64,000 nucleotides of DNA from Alteromonadaceae bacterium M269 (GTDB lineage Bacteria > Pseudomonadota > Gammaproteobacteria > Enterobacterales > Alteromonadaceae), in assembly GCA_004353515.1 (NCBI GenBank), contig SMNZ01000002.1, forward strand, positions 248,001 to 312,000. The letters run 5' to 3'. The notes below the pieces were generated by a model. That model saw only the letters and a program-made list of their open reading frames with translations, made no database searches and was not told where the DNA came from. How positions within the stretch are numbered: the first letter of the stretch is position 1; each line of letters begins with the position of its first letter. The translations under genes and the position numbers were made by a program. This document shows positions 30,117 to 40,216 of this stretch, piece after piece.

Positions 30117-30220
30117 CGGAAAGATAAAGGCTGTTGGAACCATCTGCTGTACTTTACGATGGAACACAACAGTCTATTCATATTGCCCTATTGAGGGCGC
30201 ACTAAATTTTGAGGTCAATA

Positions 30221-31642
30221 ATGAGTGAGATTAAAACTCAGCTAGTCGTATTAGGAGCTGGCCCAGGCGGTTACTCAGCAGCTTTCAGAGCAGCTGATTT
30301 AGGTATAGAAACTGTTCTAGTTGATGCACGCGAAACACTGGGTGGTGTTTGTTTGAACGTTGGATGTATCCCGTCAAAAGCGTTATTGCATGTAGCTAAA
30401 GTTATCGACGATGCTCGTGATATGGCTTCTCATGGGGTTAGCTTTGGAGAGCCTACAATTGACCTCGACAAAGTTCGTGGTTGGAAGGACAGCGTTGTTA
30501 GTCAATTGACTAAAGGCTTGTCTGGCATGTCTAAAATGCGCAAAGTTAAGCACGTTCAAGGTTTTGGTAAATTCACTGGTTCGAATACCTTGGCTGTTGA
30601 AGGTAAAGATGGCACAACAACCATCACTTTTGACAATGCCATAATTGCGGCCGGTTCTGAACCTGTTACATTGCCATTTATTCCACATGATGATCCTCGT
30701 GTTATTGATTCAACTGGTGCGCTGGAGATGGCTGACATACCAGAGAAAATGCTTGTTCTTGGTGGTGGTATTATCGGCTTGGAAATGGGAACTGTTTATA
30801 AAGCACTAGGTTCTCAAATTGATGTTGTTGAGTTTTTGGATCAGCTTGTTCCAGCTGCTGACAAAGACATCATTAAAGTTTACCAGAAACACGTTAAGAA
30901 CAAGTTTAACGTGATGTTAGAAACCAAAGTGACTGCGGTTGAAGCTAAAGATGACGGCCTTTATGTAACATTTGAAGGTAAGCAAGCTCCTGCAGAGTCT
31001 GTACGCTATGACAAGGTACTTGTCGCTGTTGGACGTCGTCCAAACGGCTCACTTGTTGATGCGGACAAAGCTGGCGTTACTGTAACTGACCGTGGCTTTA
31101 TTGATGTTGATAAACAAATGCGCACTAACGTAAGCCACATCTTTGCGATTGGCGATCTTGTTGGTCAACCTATGCTAGCGCACAAAGCTGTTCACGAAGG
31201 TCATGTTGCTGCTGAAGTGATTGCTGGTAAGAAGCACTACTTTGATCCTCGTGGCATTCCTTCTGTTGCATACACTGACCCTGAAATTGCGTGGGTTGGT
31301 CTGACTGAGAAAGAAGCTAAAGAGCAGAAAGTTAATTATGAAACGGCAACTTTCCCATGGGCGGCTTCTGGTCGTGCTATCGCTTCTGCAAGAACAGAAG
31401 GTCAAACAAAACTGATTTTTGACAAAGACAGTGGCCGTGTCCTAGGTGGCGCAATGATTGGTATCAACGCCGGCGAAATGCTAGGTGAAATTGGTCTTGC
31501 TGTTGAGATGGGTGCAGATGCTGAAGACTTAGCATTAACCATTCACGCTCACCCAACACTGAATGAGTCAATTGGATTAGCGGCTGAAATATACGAAGGT
31601 AGTATTACTGATTTGCCAAATCCTAAAGCTAAAAAGAAGTAA
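30221..31642 (+). CDS. lpd: Dihydrolipoamide dehydrogenase (E3)
   Basis: FAD enzyme that reoxidises dihydrolipoamide with NAD+, shared by the pyruvate and 2-oxoglutarate complexes and often the glycine cleavage system. The ATG at 30221 has GAGG 6 bases upstream, giving 473 residues. Present are the FAD-binding GAGPGGY, the redox disulfide C44/C49 in GGVCLNVGCIPSK, the NAD-binding GGGIIGLEMG and the catalytic HAHPTLNE near the C-terminus. The 217-base gap from aceF suggests it also has its own promoter. Confidence 0.98.
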   Translation: MSEIKTQLVVLGAGPGGYSAAFRAADLGIETVLVDARETLGGVCLNVGCIPSKALLHVAKVIDDARDMASHGVSFGEPTIDLDKVRGWKDSVVSQLTKGLSGMSKMRKVKHVQGFGKFTGSNTLAVEGKDGTTTITFDNAIIAAGSEPVTLPFIPHDDPRVIDSTGALEMADIPEKMLVLGGGIIGLEMGTVYKALGSQIDVVEFLDQLVPAADKDIIKVYQKHVKNKFNVMLETKVTAVEAKDDGLYVTFEGKQAPAESVRYDKVLVAVGRRPNGSLVDADKAGVTVTDRGFIDVDKQMRTNVSHIFAIGDLVGQPMLAHKAVHEGHVAAEVIAGKKHYFDPRGIPSVAYTDPEIAWVGLTEKEAKEQKVNYETATFPWAASGRAIASARTEGQTKLIFDKDSGRVLGGAMIGINAGEMLGEIGLAVEMGADAEDLALTIHAHPTLNESIGLAAEIYEGSITDLPNPKAKKK

Positions 31643-31660
31643 AGCTAATTATTTCTGATA

Positions 31661-31688
31661 AAAAGCAGCGCTAGTCGCTGCTTTTTTT
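31661..31688 (+). terminator. Rho-independent terminator after lpd
   Basis: AAAAGCAGCG (31661-31670) pairs with CGCTGCTTTT (31676-31685) around loop CTAGT, followed by more T. It closes the pyruvate dehydrogenase operon. Confidence 0.9.
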
Positions 31689-31874
31689 ATGTCTAATTGT
31701 TTTTATTTCGCTAGTTCTTCTGAGTAAAAATGTAAACGTACTATATATCTGACTTATTATATTCCAGTTGAACTATCATTGAGTTTAAGGTTCTTCGATA
31801 AGAATGAGTGAGTATGAAGAAGGCCTAGGAGTCTATATGATGGTGTTGATCAAAGTAGATTGTGGAGAACAAAA

Positions 31875-32981
31875 ATGACATTAACGGTGCAGGAACTCTG
31901 GGTGAAAAGACACCAGATTAACGAAACTAAAATGTTTGATGTAGTTATTAAAGATAATGAATTAGGTGAGAACCAAGTCATTATGAAAATCGAATCTTTT
32001 GGTTTCTCTGCAAACAACATCACATACGCCAGTATGGGTGAAAAAATGAGGTACTGGGGGTTTTTCCCGGCCGAAGGTGAATGGGGGAAAGTCCCTGTTT
32101 GGGGGTATGGTGTTGTGACTGCGTCAAATCATCCTGATGTTCCTGTCGGCGAAAAGTATTTTGGTTACTTTCCCATGGCAACACACTTACTGATTACTGC
32201 TGATAAAGTGACTGATTATGGGTTGAGAGATTCATCTTCATGGCGTGTCAGTAACTCGCCTGTGTATGACAATTATGTCCGATGTGCCACTGATATAAGC
32301 TATCAGGCAGATCAAGAAGCTTGGGATTTGAATTTTAGACCACTCTACATGACATCTTTCATTCTTGATGACTACTTGAGCGAAGTGGTTTCAAAGGACG
32401 TTGATGATGTTGTCTTTACAAGTGCATCAAGTAAAACAGCCTACGGAACGGCTTTTCTAATGAAGACGCTTAAGGAAGAGCGAGGTATGAACGTAAATGT
32501 TGTTGGACTAACGTCAGCGAGCAATGTTGAGTTTGTTGAGTCTTTAGGGTGCTTTGATCAAGTTTGTAGTTATGATGACCTCTCTCCTTTATCAGCCGAT
32601 AAGTACTCTTGGTTAGTGGACTTTGCAGGTAGCCCGTCATTACTCAATCGATTCGATCAATATTCGAATAACTTTAAGCGCTTAGTCAAAGTTGGCGCTA
32701 CTGACTGGCAAGATCAGAAAGAAAGTAAAACTGAGTTGAACGAAGCATTAGCTCAAGAACTGTTCTTCGCGCCGAGCCATGTCGCTAAGCGCCGTGAAGA
32801 GTGGGGCGTTGATAGGTTTAACAAAGCTTATGCTAAAGCTTGGTTGTCATTTGCTAAACACGTTAAACCTTTACTCAAAGTGAATGATGTAGACGGTATT
32901 GGGCAAGTCGATGCGCTTTATCAAGGATTTTTGGCTGGTGATGTTGATGTATCTGCAGTCAACTTTGTCAAAATAGCTTAA
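31875..32981 (+). CDS. DUF2855 family protein (MDR-like fold)
   Basis: The ATG at 31875 with GGAG 7 bases upstream gives 368 residues. The layout resembles DUF2855 proteins, which are distant relatives of medium-chain alcohol dehydrogenases: an N-terminal substrate domain (VKRHQINETK), a WGYG motif, and a middle region (DVVFTSASSKTAYG) that looks like a degenerate nucleotide-binding domain. The usual catalytic zinc cysteine/histidine pattern is not visible. The substrate is unknown. Not part of the pdh operon, being separated by a terminator. Confidence 0.75.
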   Translation: MTLTVQELWVKRHQINETKMFDVVIKDNELGENQVIMKIESFGFSANNITYASMGEKMRYWGFFPAEGEWGKVPVWGYGVVTASNHPDVPVGEKYFGYFPMATHLLITADKVTDYGLRDSSSWRVSNSPVYDNYVRCATDISYQADQEAWDLNFRPLYMTSFILDDYLSEVVSKDVDDVVFTSASSKTAYGTAFLMKTLKEERGMNVNVVGLTSASNVEFVESLGCFDQVCSYDDLSPLSADKYSWLVDFAGSPSLLNRFDQYSNNFKRLVKVGATDWQDQKESKTELNEALAQELFFAPSHVAKRREEWGVDRFNKAYAKAWLSFAKHVKPLLKVNDVDGIGQVDALYQGFLAGDVDVSAVNFVKIA

Positions 32982-32983
32982 AT

Positions 32984-33012
32984 AAAAAAGCCCCTCAGAG
33001 AGGGGCTTTCTT
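32984..33012. terminator. Bidirectional terminator
   Basis: AAAGCCCCTC (32987-32996) and GAGGGGCTTT (33000-33009) form a perfect 10-base stem with loop AGA, with A and T runs on the two sides. It serves both the DUF2855 gene and the convergent SulP gene. Confidence 0.92.
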
Positions 33013-34578
33013 TTATCCTAATTCATCCGTAGCAATACGGTAACGTGGATCTTCGTTCACGTTCATTTCTACGTATTTGTCAGCTTTTGTCATCAGGTTT
33101 CTACATTCTTCGCTGATGTGTCGGATATGTAGTGCCTTTCCTTGTTCCTGATATTTGTCTGCCAAGTTATCGAGCGCGTCCAAACCCGATGAATCCCAAA
33201 TACGTGATTCTGCAAAATCGATCACTACGTCTTGAGGGTCGCCTTTAGGATCGAATAAATCTTTAAAATGGAGCACAGAACCAAAGAATAGTGGTCCCTC
33301 CATTTCATAAACTTTCCAGCCGTCGTCGTCTGTATGAGTTTTTGCGTGAATATGTGTTGCATGTTTCCACGCGAAAACAAGAGCCGACATGATGACCCCT
33401 ACAACCACGGCGATTGCTAAATCAGCAATAACGGTAATACCAGTTACCGAGATAAGAACAACAGCGTCTTCCTTATTAACACCTCTGAGTATTCTGAATG
33501 ATGCCCATTCGAAAGTGCCAATAACAACGATAAACATAACACCAACCAAGGCTGCTAGTGGGATCATTTCAATTAACGGTGCAGCAAACAGGATAAAGGC
33601 TAATAAAACCAGGGCTGCTGTAATTCCTGATAAACGACCACGCCCGCCTGAGTTAATATTGATCATGCTTTGACCGATCATTGCACATCCGCCCATACCG
33701 CCAAAGAAGCCGTTAACAGTATTAGCAACGCCTTGTCCTAAGCATTCTCTGTTACCTTGACCACGTGTATCCGTCATGTCGTCTATTAGAGATAAAGTTA
33801 AGAGTGATTCTATAAGGCCAACAAGGGCAAGAATAATTGCCGTCGGCAATACGATATAAAGTGTTTCTAAATTGAAAGGGACCATTGGAATCGCAAAGCT
33901 AGGTAATTCACCGGCCAAGGTTGCACTGTCTTTCTGATCGGCCGGCAACATATCGCGAACGAAATCAATAACGGTACGTGCCTCTAAATCTAATCCATGA
34001 ACGAGCAAAGTAATGGTTACTATGGCTACTAGAGACGCGGGAACCGCTTTAGTTAACTTTGGAAGAAAGAAAATAATAGCCATGGTTAGCAGGGTTAGCC
34101 CTAGCATCATGTATAGCATATCACCTTGCATCCATACCGACTCTCCAAGCGCATTGACTATCTTGAATTGTCCCAATTGCGCAAGGAAGATAACGATAGC
34201 TAAGCCGTTTACAAACCCCAACATAACGGGATAAGGGACTAAGCGAATGAATTTCCCGAGCTTTAAAACTCCTGCCAGTATTTGCAAGATCCCTGCAAGA
34301 ATAACCGCAGCAAATAAATATTGAATGCCGTGTTGGGCAACTAAGGCCACCATAACGACTGCCATTGCGCCCGTCGCTCCAGATATCATACCTGGTCTGC
34401 CACCAATAGCTGATGTGATTAAGCCCATCATAAAGGCAGCATAAAGTCCAACCATAGGCTCAACACCAGCTACGAAGGCAAAAGCGACAGCTTCAGGTAC
34501 TAGAGCAAGTGCCACAGTAATTCCTGATAAAACATCATTTTTGACGTTGCTATCTCGACTAGTGATCAAATCGAACAT
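33013..34578 (-). CDS. SulP family anion transporter with STAS domain
   Basis: The 521-residue inner membrane protein has about ten to twelve membrane segments. The first region carries the SulP stretch [14 protein letters not shown], then GPRxG-like [18 protein letters not shown] cytoplasmic STAS domain follows (about 425-510; [19 protein letters not shown]). Members carry sulfate, bicarbonate or dicarboxylates. The sequence does not show which substrate is used here, and no sulfate assimilation or carbonic anhydrase gene is adjacent. Confidence 0.9.
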   Translation of the reverse strand: MFDLITSRDSNVKNDVLSGITVALALVPEAVAFAFVAGVEPMVGLYAAFMMGLITSAIGGRPGMISGATGAMAVVMVALVAQHGIQYLFAAVILAGILQILAGVLKLGKFIRLVPYPVMLGFVNGLAIVIFLAQLGQFKIVNALGESVWMQGDMLYMMLGLTLLTMAIIFFLPKLTKAVPASLVAIVTITLLVHGLDLEARTVIDFVRDMLPADQKDSATLAGELPSFAIPMVPFNLETLYIVLPTAIILALVGLIESLLTLSLIDDMTDTRGQGNRECLGQGVANTVNGFFGGMGGCAMIGQSMININSGGRGRLSGITAALVLLAFILFAAPLIEMIPLAALVGVMFIVVIGTFEWASFRILRGVNKEDAVVLISVTGITVIADLAIAVVVGVIMSALVFAWKHATHIHAKTHTDDDGWKVYEMEGPLFFGSVLHFKDLFDPKGDPQDVVIDFAESRIWDSSGLDALDNLADKYQEQGKALHIRHISEECRNLMTKADKYVEMNVNEDPRYRIATDELG

Positions 34579-34747
34579 GCGTTTTATATGCCTTTTAAAA
34601 GTGTATGCGAAAATGAGGGGGCATATTCTAGCAGAGATACACAGCTATTACCTTCGGTAAGTTGTCTAATTCGTTATATAATGAATGTGAAATTGATGAT
34701 TTAAGGTCCATTGTAAAAATCCGATGGATTTAGCATTTAACGATTGA

Positions 34748-34990
34748 ATGAAGCAGTTAGAGTTTTTTGAAATTCCAAGCCCTTGCATTGGCGTGTGCCA
34801 GTCCGGCCCTAAAGGTTTTTGTGTAGGGTGTTTTCGCTCGCGTGACGAACGGCTTTATTGGAATAAACTCGAGCCGGAGGCTAAGCGAATTATCATTAAA
34901 GCCAGTGCTGCCAGAAAAAGGCGAGCTATGCGCAAAGGTGATTCCACACAAAAAGCAGATGAACAAAATCAGCAACAATGGGATTTCTAG
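34748..34990 (+). CDS. DUF1289 small cysteine protein
   Basis: The 80-residue protein contains the DUF1289 pattern PSPCIGVCQSGPKGFCVGCFRS, four cysteines likely to bind a metal, then a helical basic region. The function of the family is unknown. It stands alone, divergent from the SulP gene and convergent with the hydrolase gene, 24 bases away. Confidence 0.88.
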   Translation: MKQLEFFEIPSPCIGVCQSGPKGFCVGCFRSRDERLYWNKLEPEAKRIIIKASAARKRRAMRKGDSTQKADEQNQQQWDF

Positions 34991-35014
34991 CTCACCTTCT
35001 GCACTCCTTTCAAA

Positions 35015-35944
35015 TTAACCTGCTTTCGATGCGTTCTGACAAATATGCTCAACAATGGTTGGCCAAACAGGAGGTGGTAAATTGTGTCCCATACCTTCGA
35101 TAACCTCCATTTGCGCATGTTCTATGGCTTTTGCCGTGGCGTAACCTGCTTCAATAGGTACCAGTGGGTCTATTTCGCCATGGAGGACCAAGGTTGGGAC
35201 TGAGACTTTTTTCAGCAACTGTGTCCGATCTTCCGCACACAAAATAGTATGTAGTTGTCTTGCAATACCTCTTGGATAAAACTGCCTGTCAAAGCTCCTA
35301 CTTACAACCGCAATCGTTCTTTTTTCATCAAAAGGAATAATTGTTCCATGCAGTAATTTCCATAAGTTAATCGCATGCTTTAAGTACTGTTCTCTGTCTC
35401 TTGGAGCAGGCTTTAACATGGCACGCATAACTTTTGCTTTTGGGCGAGGGAGTTTTCTATTGCCTGTGGTGGACATGATAGAAGTTAAGCTTTTAACTCG
35501 TTCAGGGAAGTGAATTGCCAATAACTGCGCTATCATTCCACCCATAGAAGCACCGACAATATGTGCTTGTTTAATATCCAGTGCGTCTAGAAGTTTTATA
35601 GCATCTTGGGCCATATCCTCAAGTTGATACTCCGGTTTTCCTATCTTTGGAAGCACTTGCCCAATCAGCAGGTCAAGAACCCCCACTTTTTTATTAAATT
35701 TTTGGCTGTTCCCAGCATCTCTGTTATCAAAACGAATCACCCAAAAGCCTTGCGCTGCTAGGCTTTGGCAAAATATATCGTCCCAATTAATCATCTGCAT
35801 GCCCAGCCCCATAATCAAGAGCATTGGAGGGTGGTTAGGGTTACCGAAGCTATCAAAAGCGATTTCTATACCATCAAGCTCAATAATTTGCTCTTGCGTA
35901 TGATTCGAAGTTACTGCGTGATCAGATGACGTATTTAAGGACAT
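35015..35944 (-). CDS. Alpha/beta hydrolase
   Basis: The 309-residue protein has the alpha/beta hydrolase fold: an oxyanion-hole region MLLIMGLGMQ, the nucleophile elbow GASMGG with the catalytic serine, an aspartate in HGEIDPLVP and the histidine in GMGHNLPP near the C-terminus. All three triad residues are present. It has no signal peptide. The closest general type is the esterase/epoxide-hydrolase-like group; the substrate cannot be read from the sequence or its neighbours. Confidence 0.85.
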   Translation of the reverse strand: MSLNTSSDHAVTSNHTQEQIIELDGIEIAFDSFGNPNHPPMLLIMGLGMQMINWDDIFCQSLAAQGFWVIRFDNRDAGNSQKFNKKVGVLDLLIGQVLPKIGKPEYQLEDMAQDAIKLLDALDIKQAHIVGASMGGMIAQLLAIHFPERVKSLTSIMSTTGNRKLPRPKAKVMRAMLKPAPRDREQYLKHAINLWKLLHGTIIPFDEKRTIAVVSRSFDRQFYPRGIARQLHTILCAEDRTQLLKKVSVPTLVLHGEIDPLVPIEAGYATAKAIEHAQMEVIEGMGHNLPPPVWPTIVEHICQNASKAG

Positions 35945-36144
35945 AGTTTTAGTAGGCCTTTAGGTACATGAATAAAAGCATTGTGTTGTATTTAGATACG
36001 CTTCACCATACTTTATTGGTTATCAAAAGTGCATTAACGATTTAAACTAGCCGAAAAATGCTCAGGTCTGTTGACCTTTACACTAACAATATTATAAAAA
36101 CGCGAACAGCGTTTACCAAAGAATTTAACCAATGGAACAGATGT

Positions 36145-36981
36145 ATGGATTTGAATAATTATGCTGCCAATGTCACTAATTCATTTGCATTGCCCGACTC
36201 ATGTTTAAAAATTAAAGAGTTGAATGAAGATGATAGGTCGACGGCAGATGACTTAGCTGCGGTTATAGGTTTGGATCCGTCATTGAGTGCAAAGCTATTA
36301 AAGTTAGCGAATAGTGCATTGTTCCGATTCCCTGCTCAGATCAGCACCATCAGTAAGGCAGTCAATGTTATTGGTGGTGAAGCCATATATAACTTGGCAA
36401 TGATGGAAGCGACTCGCTCTGTGTTTTCGCAATTTGGTAGTAGTACGGTGGATTTGCGTTATTTCTGGAAGCACAGTGTTTATAGTGGTTTGATCGCTAA
36501 AAACCTTGCTAAGTCTATGAAAGTCAGAGGTAGCGAAAGGTTCTTTTTAATTGGTTTATTGCATAACTTAGGTTTGCTTGCTGTAGCTGCTTTATCACCC
36601 GAAAAAGTGAAGGCATGTGAGAAGTTGTCTGAAGAGCAATTACCTTGGGAACGTCAGAATGAAATTCTAGGGTTCAGCTATTCGCAGTGTACCTCTAAAA
36701 TCTTGCACAACTGGCAATTGCCGTCTCAACTATACGTGCCGATCGAAATGTTTACAGATATACAGCAATGCTTAGACGACGATGATTCAGCACTGCTAAG
36801 AATCGCAAGTTTATCTGCACACTACCACCTAACAGACAGCGATAGGAATGTTCCCGACTATTTCGATATCACCCTTATTCGAACTATTGGTGCTGAGTAT
36901 GATGATATCATTGACTGCATTAAGTTTGCCGATATGGAAAGCCAGAGTATTTTAGGCTTGATGAATCCTGACTTATTTTAA
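36145..36981 (+). CDS. HDOD domain protein
   Basis: A 278-residue protein if started at 36145, where GGAAC lies upstream and homology begins; an in-frame ATG at 36058 without a ribosome site would add 29 residues. The HDOD domain (about 5-200) shows the typical DDLAAVIGLDPSLSAKLLKLANSA stretch (as position, about 30-55) and the HD-like LLHNLGLLA. HDOD proteins regulate signalling, motility and biofilm but usually lack the full HD metal site. No output domain is attached. It is monocistronic. Confidence 0.85.
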   Translation: MDLNNYAANVTNSFALPDSCLKIKELNEDDRSTADDLAAVIGLDPSLSAKLLKLANSALFRFPAQISTISKAVNVIGGEAIYNLAMMEATRSVFSQFGSSTVDLRYFWKHSVYSGLIAKNLAKSMKVRGSERFFLIGLLHNLGLLAVAALSPEKVKACEKLSEEQLPWERQNEILGFSYSQCTSKILHNWQLPSQLYVPIEMFTDIQQCLDDDDSALLRIASLSAHYHLTDSDRNVPDYFDITLIRTIGAEYDDIIDCIKFADMESQSILGLMNPDLF

Positions 36982-37363
36982 AACCCGACTTTTAATTCGT
37001 TAATAGAGTCTATTTGTGGAGTTGTCTTTAGTGCGCGACTCCAGATAAGTTTTCACGAAAATGCGTATGAGAATAACTATTCAGTAACTCCTCATTCTCT
37101 TCTATTTTTCGCTACTCACTTCTAGGAAATCATCGGAAGATGCTCTAGTATTTTTAGTCATAATTGTGTTAATCAAATGTTGATTATGTAAATTAATGTC
37201 GATCCCAGCTTGTTCGGTGATGCAAATATCATCAAATAACGACCAATAAGGCAAAATAAGTCCGACCTCCTGTTTAATATTTCGCGTGAACCTCTATAAT
37301 TGTTCGGTTAACTGCATACAGTCGAAATGAGTTATATTTCGCATTAACCAAGAGGACCACGTT
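36982..37363 (+). other. Intergenic region before acnB
   Basis: A 382-base gap without a gene. A hairpin TGGAGTTG (37017-37024) / CGACTCCA (37036-37043) follows the HDOD gene but lacks a T run. A perfect -10 box TATAAT at 37295-37300 lies about 64 bases before the acnB start, with only a weak -35 (around 37272), and is the probable acnB promoter. AT-rich repeats such as AATCA/TGATT occur near 37170. Confidence 0.5.
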
Positions 37364-39976
37364 GTGTTAGAAGCTTATCGTAAACACGTTGAAGAACGCG
37401 CTGCCGAAGGTATCCCACCTAAGCCATTAAATGCTGAGCAGGTTGCTAGCCTAGTTGAATTGATGAAAGCACCCCCAGCCGGTGAAGAAGATTTCCTTCT
37501 GGAGTTATTATCAGAGCGAGTTCCTCCTGGTGTAGACGAAGCTGCTTATGTTAAAGCGGGCTTCTTAAGCGCTATCGTAAAAGGCGAAGCAACATCGCCA
37601 TTGATATCAAAAGATGCTGCGATTCAGTTACTAGGTAACATGCACGGTGGATATAACATCGCGACTTTGGTTGAAGCGTTAGATTCTGATGATTTAGCTG
37701 AACTAGCCGCTGAAGAATTGAAGCACACTTTGCTTATGTTTGATGCGTTCCACGATGTTGAAGACAAAGTTAAAGCGGGTAATAAATACGCTAAAGAGGT
37801 TATGGAATCATGGGCTGAAGGCGAGTGGTTTACTTCACGTGCTGACCTTCCTGAAAAGATCACTGCGACAGTATTTAAAGTCACTGGTGAAACTAACACT
37901 GATGACTTGTCTCCTGCACCAGATGCATGGTCGCGTCCTGATATTCCTTTACACGCGCGCGCAGCTTATAAAATGACACGTGACGGTCTTACACCTGAAA
38001 AACACGGTGAAGTAGGACCTTTAGCACAAATCGACGAAATCAAAGCAAAAGGCCATCAAGTTGCTTTCGTTGGTGATGTTGTTGGTACGGGCTCTTCACG
38101 TAAATCGGCAACTAACTCTGTTTTATGGTTCTTCGGTGAAGATTTACCTGGTGTTCCTAATAAGCGCGGTGGCGGTATTTGTATCGGTGGTAAAGTCGCA
38201 CCTATCTTCTTCAACACAATGGAAGATGCTGGCGCGTTAGTTTTTGAAGCTGATGTTGACAAAATGAACATGGGCGATGTGATCGATATCTTCCCACTTG
38301 AAGGTAAGATCACGAATAATGCAACAGGTGAAACTGTTGCTGAGTACGCTTACAAGTCTGACGTATTGTTAGATGAAGTACGTGCTGGTGGTCGTATTAA
38401 CCTAATTATCGGTCGTGGTTTGACTGAAAAAGCACGTGAGTCACTTGGTTTAGGTGCTTCTGATTTATTCCGTAAGCCAGATCAGCCTGCTGATACTGGA
38501 AAAGGGTACACACTTGCTCAGAAGATGGTGGGTAAAGCGTGTGGTGTTGAAGGTGTTCGCCCAGGTACTTACTGTGAACCGAAAATGACCACTGTAGGTT
38601 CTCAAGATACAACTGGTCCTATGACGCGTGACGAATTGAAAGACTTAGCATGTCTAGGTTTCTCTGCTGATTTAACGATGCAGTCATTCTGTCACACAGC
38701 AGCTTATCCTAAGCCTGTAGATATCGAAACACAGCATACATTGCCAGATTTCATTATGAATCGTGGTGGTGTTTCTCTTCGTGCGGGTGATGGTATTATC
38801 CACTCTTGGTTGAACCGCATGTTGTTGCCTGACACTGTAGGTACGGGTGGTGATTCTCATACACGTTTCCCATTAGGCATTTCTTTCCCTGCTGGTTCTG
38901 GTTTGGTTGCTTTCGCAGCTGCAACAGGGGTTATGCCTCTTGATATGCCTGAGTCAGTACTTGTTCGCTTTAAAGGTGAAATGCAACCTGGTATCACATT
39001 ACGTGACTTAGTTCATGCGATTCCTCTTTACGCGATTAAGCAAGGCTTATTGACTGTTGCTAAGAAAGGTAAGGTTAATGCTTTCTCTGGTCGTGTACTT
39101 GAGATTGAAGGTCTAGAAAGTCTGACAGTTGAGCAAGCGTTCGAGCTATCTGATGCATCTGCAGAGCGTTCAGCGGCAGGTTGTACTATTAAGCTTTCTG
39201 AAGAATCAATTGCTGAATACCTACAATCTAACATCACTATGCTTCGTTGGATGATTAATGAAGGTTACGGTGATCCAAGAACTCTTGAGCGCCGTGCACG
39301 TAAGATGGAAGAGTGGTTAGAGAAACCAGAGCTTATGCAAGCTGACGCTGATGCTGAGTACGCAGAAGTGATTGAAATCGACTTGAACGACATTAAAGAG
39401 CCAATCTTATGTTGCCCGAATGACCCAGATGACGCTAAGACGCTGTCTGATGTTGCTGGCGACAATGTTGATGAAGTCTTCATTGGTTCTTGTATGACTA
39501 ACATTGGTCACTTCCGTGCTGCAGGTAAATTGTTGGAGCAATACAATCAAGTATTGCCAACACGTTTGTGGATGTCTCCTCCTACTAAGATGGATAAAGC
39601 TGTCTTGATGGAAGAAGGTTACTACAACATTTACGGCAAAGCTGGCGTTCGTACAGAGATGCCTGGATGTTCACTATGTATGGGTAACCAAGCACGTGTA
39701 TTAGCTGGTGCGACAGTATTGTCTACTTCAACACGTAACTTCCCGAACCGTTTAGGTGACGGTGCAAACGTTTACCTATGTTCTGCTGAGTTGGCAGCTG
39801 TCGGTGCAATTGTTGGTAAGATACCAACAACAGAAGAGTACATGCAGTATGCAAACAAGATCGAGTCTATGTCTGGCGAGGTCTTCCAGTACTTGAACTT
39901 CGACCGTATGGACGACTTCAAGAAAGCGGAAGAAGCTGCTCAAGCGAATATTATCCCAGCACTTAATATCGCTTAA
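37364..39976 (+). CDS. acnB: Aconitate hydratase B
   Basis: Iron-sulfur enzyme of the TCA cycle, converting citrate to isocitrate, and in E. coli also an mRNA-binding iron sensor. The start is GTG at 37364 with AGAGGA upstream; the product has 870 residues (E. coli 865). The N-terminal HEAT-like domain is specific to the B type. The swivel domain carries [19 protein letters not shown] (as position, about 178-196). Cluster cysteines lie in GSCMTN and [10 protein letters not shown] near the C-terminus. Confidence 0.98.
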   Translation: MLEAYRKHVEERAAEGIPPKPLNAEQVASLVELMKAPPAGEEDFLLELLSERVPPGVDEAAYVKAGFLSAIVKGEATSPLISKDAAIQLLGNMHGGYNIATLVEALDSDDLAELAAEELKHTLLMFDAFHDVEDKVKAGNKYAKEVMESWAEGEWFTSRADLPEKITATVFKVTGETNTDDLSPAPDAWSRPDIPLHARAAYKMTRDGLTPEKHGEVGPLAQIDEIKAKGHQVAFVGDVVGTGSSRKSATNSVLWFFGEDLPGVPNKRGGGICIGGKVAPIFFNTMEDAGALVFEADVDKMNMGDVIDIFPLEGKITNNATGETVAEYAYKSDVLLDEVRAGGRINLIIGRGLTEKARESLGLGASDLFRKPDQPADTGKGYTLAQKMVGKACGVEGVRPGTYCEPKMTTVGSQDTTGPMTRDELKDLACLGFSADLTMQSFCHTAAYPKPVDIETQHTLPDFIMNRGGVSLRAGDGIIHSWLNRMLLPDTVGTGGDSHTRFPLGISFPAGSGLVAFAAATGVMPLDMPESVLVRFKGEMQPGITLRDLVHAIPLYAIKQGLLTVAKKGKVNAFSGRVLEIEGLESLTVEQAFELSDASAERSAAGCTIKLSEESIAEYLQSNITMLRWMINEGYGDPRTLERRARKMEEWLEKPELMQADADAEYAEVIEIDLNDIKEPILCCPNDPDDAKTLSDVAGDNVDEVFIGSCMTNIGHFRAAGKLLEQYNQVLPTRLWMSPPTKMDKAVLMEEGYYNIYGKAGVRTEMPGCSLCMGNQARVLAGATVLSTSTRNFPNRLGDGANVYLCSAELAAVGAIVGKIPTTEEYMQYANKIESMSGEVFQYLNFDRMDDFKKAEEAAQANIIPALNIA

Positions 39977-40000
39977 TTTCTTTAAGCATCTCATATTAAA

Positions 40001-40031
40001 AAATGCCAGTCATAAGACTGGCATTTTTGTT
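40001..40031 (+). terminator. Rho-independent terminator after acnB
   Basis: Perfect 11-base stem AAATGCCAGTC (40001-40011) / GACTGGCATTT (40016-40026) with loop ATAA and a T run. Confidence 0.93.
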
Positions 40032-40216
40032 TCTCAGAAACAGAAATATCCCTTCTTTCGTTTCGATATCTCGAACTTATAACTTGCTGAAATGGTAAAT
40101 TAAATTACCATTCTCGTTTCGGGTTACCTACTTGTTAACCCGAATCGTTGTCACTTCAGGTTGAAGTTATTTGTCTGAAGCGGCAGTTATAAAAATAATA
40201 TATTGGAAACGAAAGC

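Noticed and set aside
37068-37105. GAGAAT/ATTCTC stem before acnB as a terminator
   Set aside because: Six pairs, AT-rich, with a 19-base loop; too weak to call.
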